A model generated the notes under the pieces. The model ran no database searches. It had not been told where the DNA came from and worked only from the letters and a program-made list of their open reading frames with translations. 5,395 bases of DNA, taken from assembly GCA_017612655.1 (NCBI GenBank), contig JAGAFM010000154.1:1-5395 (forward strand), in the 5' to 3' direction. Both the position numbers and the translations under genes were made by a program. Positions 1 to 5,395 of the stretch are shown piece by piece (positions within the stretch are counted from its first letter, which is position 1; each line of letters opens with the position of its first letter). The stretch comes from Clostridia bacterium (GTDB lineage Bacteria; Bacillota; Clostridia; Oscillospirales; CAG-272).

Positions 1-77
1 AATCTGGAAATATCCATTTTGATTATCACTACACGTGGAGTTTCTCTTCAAATGTGCGAAAAATACTTGACATAACC

Positions 78-135
78 GGAGAGCGCCGCGTTCGCAACGC
101 GTAGGTCAAGGGTTCGAATCCCTCCAGGCCCGCCA
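78..135 (+). pseudogene. 3' part of a tRNA gene, 5' half missing; candidate att site
   Basis: Seen: the D-stem 3' strand GAGC (81-84), an anticodon arm (stem 86-90 with 98-102, loop 91-97, anticodon CGC at 93-95), a T arm (108-112, loop TTCGAAT 113-119, 120-124), the acceptor 3' strand CAGGCCC (125-131), G132 as discriminator and CCA at 133-135. The acceptor 5' strand (GGGCCTG expected) and the D-stem 5' strand are absent upstream, where the sequence is AT-rich and unrelated. Stem ends also mispair (C86/T102 and A108/C124). It therefore cannot fold as a tRNA. Known: integrases of islands and prophages often recombine in the 3' half of tRNA genes and leave such a fragment at the distal end. 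Inferred: an element lies left of the window, with an intact tRNA at its far end. The anticodon says alanine, but C at position 70 and G at 73 are not alanine determinants, so the parent tRNA is uncertain. Confidence 0.75.
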
Positions 136-150
136 CCGCCGCAAGGCAAG

Positions 151-188
151 AAAAAACCCGCCTGTTCAACCGAACAGACGGGTTTTTT
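151..188. terminator. Bidirectional intrinsic terminator
   Basis: A6 (151-156) and CCCG (157-160), then a single C161/A178 mismatch, then CTGTTC (162-167), pair with GAACAG (172-177), CGGG (179-182) and T6 (183-188) around the 4-nt loop AACC. The U-run works in both directions: on the plus strand it would end the old tRNA transcript, and on the minus strand the lipoprotein mRNA, whose stop codon is about 100 bp away. Nothing coding is seen between 189 and 289. That stretch has only a weak interrupted hairpin (ACGGT 219-223 with ACCGT 240-244). Confidence 0.9.
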
Positions 189-289
189 CATACTCTTCTA
201 TGTTGCATTTTTGAAATCACGGTTATGACCGCAGCCATCACCGTTGTTTGAAGCAATCAGGACTGGTTTTCAGGAATGGATCTTCGCGC

Positions 290-1207
290 TTAGTAGTTGA
301 CTTTTTGGAAGATGAGATAGTAACCATCTCCGAAATCACCGTAAGAGGAATCCGGGTTAACCATAATCTGATACTTTTTATCGCCTTTGATCGCCACGTA
401 GGATCCGATTCCTTCCTCTTTCAGTTCTTCTGCAGTTTTTTCTCCTCCGAACGTATGCTCAAAGGTGACCCCCTTTTCAGCCAGTTTGTCGATAAAGGAG
501 GTGCGGAGCAGGTCGATCTCCTCCGCAGTCGTCAGATGATCGGAATAGAAATAGAAGTTGACTCCGCCGTCTGAAACGGTTACCGAGCGAAGGGAGCTGC
601 TGAACTTCAATTCATCCGCACTAAAGCCAAACACGCTGTTGCTTCCGGTGAAAGAAGAATCCGTCTTCATGGGATTGAGCCATACTTTGAAGTTGTAGAC
701 CACGTAATAGTTGACTTCTCCGTATTCTTCCCGTTCTGTCAGAACGACTCCAGGATGATCGCTCTCTTCGCCGTAGTACTCAAAGTCCATAGGCTCACCG
801 AAATCGAACGCAAACTTCAGGCGGAATTCGTTCCCCTCTCCGGGCATATAGAACGTCTGTTCATAGTCATAGGTGTTGTCCAGACGGGAAAGGGTCAAAT
901 CGGTCGCGCGGAACCCCTTGGAGAGAAGGGTGTCCGTCCATGCCTTCAGTTCCTCCCGGGTTACATCGGCATAATAGGCTTCATACTGAAAGGAGGAATC
1001 TCCCCGTTCGTAATAGACGATCTTTCCGTTCGTGCTGATTTCAGGAATACCGTATCCGTCATAGACACTCTTGGGCCATCCAACCGCAGCGGAGTCATTC
1101 TGGGAGCCACCTCCTCCGCCGGAACCGCCGATGTCATCGAAAAGACTGCAGGAAGCAAGCAGGAGAAGCGAAAGAATACAGAGGATCGAAACAACCAGTT
1201 TTTTCAT
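290..1207 (-). CDS. Secreted lipoprotein of unknown function
   Basis: A 305-aa protein beginning MKKLVVSIL, with a hydrophobic signal peptide ending in the lipobox LASC; Cys20 would be lipidated and anchor it to the outer face of the membrane. A flexible Gly/Ser linker follows (about residues 27-35), then an acidic, Tyr/Phe-rich beta-type body. Two stretches share a layout: a run of strands, a helix with Thr-x-Glu-Glu-(Leu/Ile), and a 'Lys-Gly' turn (residues 82-100 and 226-247), suggesting a duplicated domain. I recognise no catalytic motif and no named family with certainty. The start at 1205-1207 is chosen over an in-frame ATG at 1247-1249 because a perfect Shine-Dalgarno lies 8 nt before it and the signal peptide begins there. 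It follows the beta-helix regulator on the same strand, but a terminator and 313 bp separate them, so it probably has its own promoter. The transcript should end at 151-188. Confidence 0.85.
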   Translation of the reverse strand: MKKLVVSILCILSLLLLASCSLFDDIGGSGGGGGSQNDSAAVGWPKSVYDGYGIPEISTNGKIVYYERGDSSFQYEAYYADVTREELKAWTDTLLSKGFRATDLTLSRLDNTYDYEQTFYMPGEGNEFRLKFAFDFGEPMDFEYYGEESDHPGVVLTEREEYGEVNYYVVYNFKVWLNPMKTDSSFTGSNSVFGFSADELKFSSSLRSVTVSDGGVNFYFYSDHLTTAEEIDLLRTSFIDKLAEKGVTFEHTFGGEKTAEELKEEGIGSYVAIKGDKKYQIMVNPDSSYGDFGDGYYLIFQKVNY

Positions 1208-1520
1208 TGCAAAAGACCTCCTTTTTATCCGGGTTTGGTATTTCAGCAAGATCTCAGGATCCGCGGCACCTCAGACGAACCGACTCGAAACCGTGCCAAC
1301 CGCCACTCCGTTTTTCCGGGCGGAATCACGCGATTCAGAAACCGCTCCAGTCACCGAATCTAAAGCAGACACGGAAGCGGAATCCGACTGACAGCAGCGG
1401 ATCGTCCTCCCCCGACCGGACTGGTTCTGGAAGAGGGTGATTTTTGTCTGCGCATCCTTCGATCGGTGTTCGGTCAATTCATCCAACCGTCTGTATTCTA
1501 CAACAATGAGGAAAAAAAAG
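1208..1520. other. Non-coding gap upstream of the lipoprotein
   Basis: No convincing gene is seen in these 313 bp. A 71-codon minus-strand frame (1271-1486) has no good ribosome site, is Ser/Arg-rich and looks like chance. The best minus-strand -10 match is TAGAAT (1495-1500), without a credible -35, so the lipoprotein promoter is not identified. Small GAATC/GATTC repeats occur (1323-1327, 1332-1336, 1356-1360), the first two forming a 5-bp hairpin with a 4-nt loop. If transcription starts near 1490, the lipoprotein mRNA would carry a leader of roughly 280 nt. Confidence 0.5.
1216..1223 (-). promoter_or_regulatory. Ribosome binding site AAGGAGGT
   Basis: Read on the minus strand this is AAGGAGGT, a full complement of the 16S rRNA 3' end, 8 nt before the ATG at 1207. 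It fixes the lipoprotein start, since the longer in-frame start would place this site inside the coding region. It predicts strong translation. Confidence 0.9.
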
Positions 1521-1564
1521 AAATAGGACCGGAACTGGGACTTGTCCCAAATCCAGTCCTATTT
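1511..1564 (-). terminator. Intrinsic terminator of the beta-helix/LuxR gene
   Basis: AAATAGGAC (1521-1529) pairs with GTCCTATTT (1556-1564). Inside, GGA pairs with TCC and TGGGAC with GTCCCA around a 2-nt TT loop, interrupted by small mismatches. Read on the minus strand, the stem is followed by a T-rich tract (1520-1511, eight T's in a row). It begins about 45 bp after the stop codon at 1610. It insulates the lipoprotein gene from the regulator gene. Confidence 0.9.
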
Positions 1565-1609
1565 TCTCAGGTTAACCTCTGATGTATGCTGATCGAATTG
1601 ACCTTTTCT

Positions 1610-3421
1610 TTACTGAGAAGAGCGGCCCGTCGCTGCTCCGGAAACAGGATTCGCCCGCCCCATCAGTCCGTCCAGTTCCTTCCTGCTCTTCACTTTTGCC
1701 TTGGAAAAGATACTGGAAATATGGTTTTTGACCGTGGACTCGGAGATGAAGAGGGTGCGGGCAATCTCTCCCCGGTTTTTTCCGGAGAGGTATTCCCTGA
1801 GGACATCCGTCTCCCTTCCCGTCAGTTCGTAGGTTGCCGTAAAAGCCTGCAGGGACGATTCGTCGGGGATTGGGATTTCCGTTCCCGCCTGAAGGGTTTC
1901 GGAGTCCTCTGCAGTGCCTTCCTTCTCAGGTTGATGCGCTTCCTTTCGTCTGCGTACTGCAATCAAACCGACTAAAAGTCCCGCGAAGAGGACGGCACAG
2001 ACGGCAGAAAACAGAAGAATAAGCTTCCATGAGGAATTCCCCGGATTCTGTCCGCCTTCCGAGTACAGAAAGCCCGGAATACGGGACTGCGTCTGCCCCG
2101 CATAATAACCGCCTGCAACAGTCTTCACGATGCCGGCGGGCACGGGGGTTCCGGATTCGGAATCGTTGACAACGTTCCAGTTTTCCCCGTTTTTCAGGTT
2201 CGGGGTCACCGCTTCGTCCTGAATCACGCATCCGATGAACTCAACGGTACCGTCGGGTCCGACCGTATCCCCTTCCTTCTCCAGGGCAACCGGGTGAAAC
2301 AGAAGATGCTCGCTGTCCTCAGAGTCATTGCCCTCGATGGTACAAAAACTGAATTCCACGATCCCGGTCGGAAGTCCGATCCCGATCTGATCCGCCGGAC
2401 CGACCCAAACGGCTCCTTCCTCCCTGGCGCAGTTCCCACGAATCAGGCAGTTGGTCACATAGACCGGAGCCTCTTCGCTGCTGTAAAGAGCCAGCCCCCC
2501 GCCGAATGTTTCCGCGACATTGTTGAGGATCCGGCAGCTGTCGATCGTCACGATCGATGCAGTCGATAATAATCCACCGCCCTTCTCGGTGTGATTGCCC
2601 TCAATCAGGCAGTTTCGAATCACTGCCTCGGAACGTGCTATCAAAATCCCGCCGCCTCCGCCGGGAAACGTATTTTTCTCGCGAAAGGCCGCCCGCGTAT
2701 TGTCCTTCACGGAGACTGCCTCCAGTTCTCCTCGGATTCCTCCGAGAACCAGCACGCCGGTAAAAACCTGATTCTCTGTGAAAGAACAGTTCGATATTTT
2801 GAGATTTGTTTCGGTTCCCTGGCACCAGAGGATTCCCTTTTCGGAAATGTTTCTTTGGAAGACGCAGCCATCCAGAGACAGGCTCGCACGCGTTCCGATA
2901 TCGGCATTTCCGTCACTGTACTGAAGGTACATCGCAGCTCCGAAGCCGCTGCAGTAATTCTGAAAAACACAGGAGGAAAGGCTCAGGGATAAAAAGCCCT
3001 TTGCGGTCAGGCAACCCTTCTCGGACCGGTCCCCGTAAAAAGAAGCAAAAGAAGCCGATTCCTCCGGATTTCCCTCCGGCCTATCAAACATGCCGTCAAA
3101 GGTAATATTCTCAAAGGAAACCGTGATCGTTCCGCTTTCCACAAGAGGTCCCTCAATCCGGAAATGGCCCCTGCGAAAAACCGAACCCTCCGGTTTTCCC
3201 ACAATTCTGACACTACGGTTTATCGTAACCGGAATCTCCGATTCATCAAACTCGATGTCTCCGACAAAAATGATTTCCTCTTTTGCCGCAAGCGCTTTCA
3301 TCAGTTCAGCCCGCGTCGTTAGATATGGAGACCCGCCTTCTTCCGCATGACAGACAAACAGGAACAAAGCAGCCAGTAAAATCAGAGAGCATACAATTCC
3401 AAACAGTTTTTTGAGGTCCAT
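1610..3421 (-). CDS. Transmembrane beta-helix sensor with LuxR-type DNA-binding domain
   Basis: A 603-aa protein. In order: signal peptide (residues 1-26, cleavage probably after CHA); right-handed parallel beta-helix region (about 45-400) with Pmp-like repeats such as NCLIEGN...GGGL and SCRILNN...FGGGL; a linker; one transmembrane helix (about 465-489) followed by RRRK; an acidic spacer; and a LuxR/GerE helix-turn-helix (about 528-589) with LTxRExxVL, GEIA and SESTVKNHISSIFSKAKVKSRKEL. The basic residues after the helix put the C-terminus in the cytoplasm. No receiver or kinase domain is seen. Known: LuxR-type domains bind DNA as dimers; beta-helices often bind glycans or form adhesins. Inferred: a membrane-bound one-component regulator, likely acting on the divergent kinase-gnd operon. 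The start is supported by the signal peptide; its ribosome site (AAGAAGG, 3434-3440) is 12 nt away, rather far, suggesting modest translation. The domain calls are firm; ligand and targets are unknown. Confidence 0.9.
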   Translation of the reverse strand: MDLKKLFGIVCSLILLAALFLFVCHAEEGGSPYLTTRAELMKALAAKEEIIFVGDIEFDESEIPVTINRSVRIVGKPEGSVFRRGHFRIEGPLVESGTITVSFENITFDGMFDRPEGNPEESASFASFYGDRSEKGCLTAKGFLSLSLSSCVFQNYCSGFGAAMYLQYSDGNADIGTRASLSLDGCVFQRNISEKGILWCQGTETNLKISNCSFTENQVFTGVLVLGGIRGELEAVSVKDNTRAAFREKNTFPGGGGGILIARSEAVIRNCLIEGNHTEKGGGLLSTASIVTIDSCRILNNVAETFGGGLALYSSEEAPVYVTNCLIRGNCAREEGAVWVGPADQIGIGLPTGIVEFSFCTIEGNDSEDSEHLLFHPVALEKEGDTVGPDGTVEFIGCVIQDEAVTPNLKNGENWNVVNDSESGTPVPAGIVKTVAGGYYAGQTQSRIPGFLYSEGGQNPGNSSWKLILLFSAVCAVLFAGLLVGLIAVRRRKEAHQPEKEGTAEDSETLQAGTEIPIPDESSLQAFTATYELTGRETDVLREYLSGKNRGEIARTLFISESTVKNHISSIFSKAKVKSRKELDGLMGRANPVSGAATGRSSQ

Positions 3422-3508
3422 GAACGATTCCCGCCTTCTTCTGTTTCTGTTTCACTGTGTGCCTGAACGAAATCAAAGGAGAAGCTGTCCCCCTCCCGAA
3501 ACAAGCAG

Positions 3509-3537
3509 ATTATATCATAGAATCGAGAGAAAAACAA
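3509..3537 (-). promoter_or_regulatory. Sigma-A promoter of the beta-helix/LuxR gene
   Basis: On the minus strand: -35 TTGTTT (3537-3532), 17-bp spacer, -10 TATAAT (3514-3509) with a TG extension (TGA before the -10). Start of transcription is expected near 3502, giving a leader of about 80 nt. The -35 box lies inside the left half of the inverted repeat at 3530-3557. Confidence 0.85.
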
Positions 3538-3557
3538 CCTCTTCACCCCTTGTTTTT
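3530..3557. promoter_or_regulatory. Candidate operator: 8-bp inverted repeat between divergent promoters
   Basis: AAAAACAA (3530-3537) and TTGTTTTT (3550-3557) are exact reverse complements with a 12-bp spacer; their centres are 20 bp apart, about two helical turns. The left half covers the -35 of the regulator gene, and the right half ends 4 bp before the -35 of the kinase operon. A dimeric regulator, possibly the LuxR-type protein encoded here, could bind it. The half-sites are low in complexity, so chance remains possible. Confidence 0.5.
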
Positions 3558-3561
3558 GCGA

Positions 3562-3590
3562 TTGACTTAAGACCTGATCTGTGCTATAAT
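3562..3590 (+). promoter_or_regulatory. Sigma-A promoter of the kinase-gnd operon
   Basis: -35 TTGACT (3562-3567, five of six consensus bases), 17-bp spacer, perfect -10 TATAAT (3585-3590) with a TG extension (TGC before the -10). Transcription should begin near 3597, about 170 nt before the kinase start codon. This is the strongest promoter match in the window. Confidence 0.93.
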
Positions 3591-3596
3591 GCTGAC

Positions 3597-3766
3597 GTGG
3601 TTTTCTCTGGTTTCCGCTCCTCTTTTTCTGCTTTCTCTCACAGAGAGATCAGGAAAGACAAGAGACTAACCCGGAGGAAGCGGTCCCGGCAGTGAAACGG
3701 TTCTTCCGCTTCTCTTTTTTGGGCGAATCGGATGCATACGCATCTTCAAGGAAAGGATCATAAACG
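3597..3766 (+). ncRNA. Structured 5' leader of the kinase-gnd operon, possible attenuator
   Basis: Between the promoter and the kinase ATG lie about 170 nt that can fold in two exclusive ways. (1) CCGCTCCTC (3614-3622) pairs with GAGGAAGCGG (3674-3683), nine pairs with one bulge, enclosing a small TCTCTC/GAGAGA hairpin (3634-3639 with 3643-3648). (2) The same GAAGCGG pairs downstream to make a terminator (3674-3720). A further GATGC/GCATC hairpin (3731-3735, 3740-3744) precedes the Shine-Dalgarno AAAGGA (3752-3757). It matches no riboswitch or T-box motif I recognise. An alternative is a terminated small RNA with a separate kinase promoter, but none is seen after 3720. Confidence 0.55.
3674..3720 (+). 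terminator. Terminator hairpin within the operon leader
   Basis: GAAGCGG (3677-3683) pairs with CCGCTTC (3706-3712), extended across a one-base bulge by GA (3674-3675) with TC (3713-3714). Inside the loop CCG (3686-3688) can pair with CGG (3698-3700). T6 follows immediately (3715-3720). It lies about 80 nt after the expected start of transcription and before the kinase gene, so it would stop most transcripts unless its 5' strand is captured by 3614-3622. Confidence 0.7.
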
Positions 3767-4837
3767 ATGGAAATCAAACCCTACAAGTTCGCGATAGCGT
3801 GCCCTACGAGCATGGGCGTCCGGATTACCCCTGTAGACCGTTCCACGGTTCAGAGCGGTAATCTTCTGTACCTTCAGTCGACCAGCGCCGAGAGCAATGT
3901 TCTGAACATTGCTTCCTCTCTCGGAAAGGAATGTGTGGTTCTTACCCGTTTTGTGGAAGGAAGTCCGATCGCGGCTTTTATCAAGAATCAGCTGCGCCAA
4001 AGGAATATTCGTTATCTGGGACCTGACGTACCTCAGGGAGGCCCCTGGGGGGCAAGACATCAGTTCAACATTGCCGACTCCGGCCTTGGTCTCCGTGCGC
4101 CCCGTGTCTGGAATGACCGTGCGGGAGAGGTCGGGGCGAACCTTTCCGCCTCCGATTATGATCTAGAACAGCTCTTTCTCAAAGAGGGAGTGGGTATTCT
4201 CCATCTGTCCGGTCTGATCGTCTCGATGTCCGAACATACCTCCAAATGCTGTCTGGAAATCGCACGCGCCGCCAAGTCCGCCGGAACACTGATCAGCTTT
4301 GATCTGAATTATCGGGCCACTTTCTGGAAAGGAAGAGAACAGGAGTTAAAGGAAGTCTTCCGGGAAATCGCTTCCATCGCGGACGTGCTTCTCGGAAACG
4401 AAGAGGACTTCCAGCTCTGTCTGGGGATTCCCGGACCGGAAACAGGCGGAAAAGACCTTGCGTCCAAAATCGGACGTTTTCAGGCGATGATCGACCGCGT
4501 CCGGCAGGAATATCCGGGAGCATCCGCCTATGCCACGACACTGCGCCAGGTAGTATCCGCAGAGAAACATCTCTGGGGTGCGCTGCTCTGGACCGGAGGG
4601 AAGTGGTACGTGGAAGAGCCACGGGAGATCCCCGTTCTTGACCGTATCGGCGGAGGGGACGGATTCTGCGGCGGACTGCTGTACGGGATCCTTTCCGGAT
4701 GGACCCCGGACAAGTGGCTGAAGTTCGGTTGGGCAAGCGGTGCGCTTGCCGTGAGCTCCTTGAATGACTGGGCGGAACCGGCAGATGAGAAACAGATCTG
4801 GGACATTTACGAAGGAAATGCCCGGGTCCAGAGATAG
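3767..4837 (+). CDS. PfkB-family sugar kinase (KDG-kinase-like)
   Basis: A 356-aa cytoplasmic ribokinase-fold enzyme that transfers phosphate from ATP to a sugar or sugar acid. Seen: the N-terminal substrate-side motif (SAESNVLNIASSLG, residues 40-53), FDLNYRATFW (178-187), the GNEEDF motif (210-215) and the C-terminal PfkB signature DRIGGGDGF (292-300), where GGGD forms the anion hole and Asp298 is the expected catalytic base. The DRIGGGD form with DxNYR and NEEDF resembles 2-keto-3-deoxygluconate kinases more than ribokinase or 1-phosphofructokinase. Length is slightly above the usual 300-340 aa. The ATG at 3767 has AAAGGA 9 nt upstream. The gnd gene follows after 33 bp with no terminator, so they form one operon, pointing to gluconate, ketogluconate or related sugar-acid use. 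The exact substrate cannot be read from sequence; no kdgK name is assigned. Confidence 0.9.
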   Translation: MEIKPYKFAIACPTSMGVRITPVDRSTVQSGNLLYLQSTSAESNVLNIASSLGKECVVLTRFVEGSPIAAFIKNQLRQRNIRYLGPDVPQGGPWGARHQFNIADSGLGLRAPRVWNDRAGEVGANLSASDYDLEQLFLKEGVGILHLSGLIVSMSEHTSKCCLEIARAAKSAGTLISFDLNYRATFWKGREQELKEVFREIASIADVLLGNEEDFQLCLGIPGPETGGKDLASKIGRFQAMIDRVRQEYPGASAYATTLRQVVSAEKHLWGALLWTGGKWYVEEPREIPVLDRIGGGDGFCGGLLYGILSGWTPDKWLKFGWASGALAVSSLNDWAEPADEKQIWDIYEGNARVQR

Positions 4838-4870
4838 AGAAACAGAGAAAACGAGGGGAGTTTAAGTATC

Positions 4871-5395
4871 ATGAAAAAAGCGGATATCGGTCTGATCGGC
4901 CTTGCAGTAATGGGCGAGAATCTCGTAATGAACATGGAATCCAAAGGATTCACGGTTGCGGTGTTTAACCGCACCGTGGAGAAAGTGGATGCATTCGTAT
5001 CCGGACGTGCAAACGGGAAAAATATCATCGGCTGTCATTCTCTCGAAGAACTGATCGATCAGCTTGCACGTCCCCGCAAGGTCTTTTTGATGGTCAAGGC
5101 GGGCGACGCAGTCGACGGCATGATCGAGCGCCTCCTGCCTCTTCTGGAGGACGGCGACATCATCATCGACGGTGGAAATTCTCACTTTCCGGATACGATT
5201 CGCAGAACCGCTTACGTGGAATCCCAAGGAAAACTGTATATCGGGACCGGGGTCTCCGGGGGTGAGGAAGGCGCTCTGAACGGCCCTTCCATGATGCCAG
5301 GCGGGTCCCCCGCAGCTTGGCCTTTCGTCAAGCCGATCTTTCAGGCAATCTGTGCCAAAGTGGAAGACGGCTCCCCCTGCTGCGACTGGGTCGGA
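4871..5395 (+). CDS. gnd: 6-phosphogluconate dehydrogenase, decarboxylating (N-terminal part)
   Basis: The first 175 residues of an enzyme usually about 470-480 aa long; the frame is open at the right edge. It oxidises and decarboxylates 6-phosphogluconate to ribulose 5-phosphate, making NADPH in the oxidative pentose phosphate pathway. Seen: Rossmann motif GLIGLAVMGENL (7-18); NRT at 33-35, whose Arg34 fits NADP rather than NAD; GGNSHFPDT (101-109), with Asn103 expected in the active site; and VSGGEEGALNGPSMMPGG (128-145), the substrate-binding signature. The catalytic lysine lies beyond the edge. The ATG at 4871 has GAGGGGAG 10 nt upstream. With the kinase 33 bp before it, it is probably co-transcribed from 3562-3590. 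If the kinase acts on a gluconate derivative, gnd would be the draining step. Confidence 0.96.
   Translation, partial: MKKADIGLIGLAVMGENLVMNMESKGFTVAVFNRTVEKVDAFVSGRANGKNIIGCHSLEELIDQLARPRKVFLMVKAGDAVDGMIERLLPLLEDGDIIIDGGNSHFPDTIRRTAYVESQGKLYIGTGVSGGEEGALNGPSMMPGGSPAAWPFVKPIFQAICAKVEDGSPCCDWVG

Noticed and set aside
67..72. TTGACA resembling a -35 box
   Set aside because: No -10 element at 16-18 bp, and the downstream sequence is the tRNA remnant.
219..244. Hairpin downstream of the lipoprotein stop
   Set aside because: It is short, interrupted by a mismatch with an 8-nt loop, and has no U-run; the strong terminator at 151-188 is sufficient.
1208..1249. Longer lipoprotein start (MLKYQTRIKRR...)
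   Set aside because: It would place the perfect AAGGAGGT inside the gene and put a basic 14-residue extension before a normal signal peptide.
755..1363. 202-codon plus-strand open frame
   Set aside because: It is antisense to the lipoprotein gene and its upstream region, lacks a ribosome site and has no recognisable protein features.
1271..1486. 71-codon minus-strand frame in the gap before the lipoprotein
   Set aside because: No Shine-Dalgarno, low-complexity Ser/Arg composition and no family resemblance.
1495..1500. TAGAAT as a lipoprotein -10 box on the minus strand
   Set aside because: The hexamer at the -35 distance (TTTCTT region) matches poorly and lies in the neighbouring terminator tract.
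2591..2992. 133-codon plus-strand frame inside the regulator gene
   Set aside because: It is antisense to a well-supported beta-helix coding region and is rich in Arg, Ser and Pro as expected of a shadow frame.
3597..3695. Possible 32-codon leader peptide starting with GTG at the transcription start
   Set aside because: It would be leaderless with a GTG start, has no ribosome site and no run of regulatory codons; the attenuator can be explained by RNA pairing alone.
4862..5227. 121-codon minus-strand frame over gnd
   Set aside because: It is opposite strongly conserved 6-phosphogluconate dehydrogenase motifs and has no independent signal.
1..5395. CRISPR array, insertion sequence or toxin-antitoxin pair
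   Set aside because: No regularly spaced direct repeats, no transposase motifs and no small gene pair were found on either strand.

Overview
The window looks like chromosomal DNA from a moderately GC-rich Gram-positive bacterium, most likely a Clostridia-class Firmicute. Reasons: a strong AAGGAGGT Shine-Dalgarno, a short lipoprotein signal peptide, consensus sigma-A promoters with TG-extended -10 boxes, clean intrinsic terminators, a tRNA remnant with an encoded CCA, and kinase and dehydrogenase sequences of clostridial style. Genus cannot be called from this window.

Layout. Positions 1-135 hold an AT-rich edge (28 G/C in the first 80 bases) joined to the 3' part of a tRNA gene with no 5' half, which looks like the scar or attachment site of an integrated element lying to the left. 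A bidirectional terminator (151-188) follows. On the minus strand are a 305-aa lipoprotein of unknown function (290-1207), a 313-bp non-coding stretch, a strong terminator (1521-1564) and a 603-aa membrane protein (1610-3421). The plus strand then carries a PfkB-family sugar kinase (3767-4837) and the first 175 codons of 6-phosphogluconate dehydrogenase, gnd (4871 to the right edge), evidently one operon.

The most unusual object is the 603-aa protein. It has a signal peptide, a long extracellular right-handed beta-helix with Pmp-like GGG/NC repeats, one transmembrane helix, and a cytoplasmic LuxR-type helix-turn-helix. This is a plausible one-component sensor that puts a surface beta-helix and a DNA-binding domain in the same polypeptide. 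It is transcribed divergently from the kinase-gnd operon. Two near-consensus promoters lie back to back with 24 bp between their -35 boxes, and a perfect 8-bp inverted repeat with half-site centres 20 bp apart sits between and on them. The kinase promoter is followed by a leader of about 170 nt with a terminator hairpin and a mutually exclusive upstream pairing, so the operon may have a second control point by attenuation.

Working model (inference): the regulator senses an extracellular polymer or sugar-linked signal through its beta-helix and controls the divergent sugar-acid/pentose-phosphate operon, and possibly itself. The lipoprotein may be an accessory surface protein, but a terminator separates it from the regulator, so co-transcription is unlikely.
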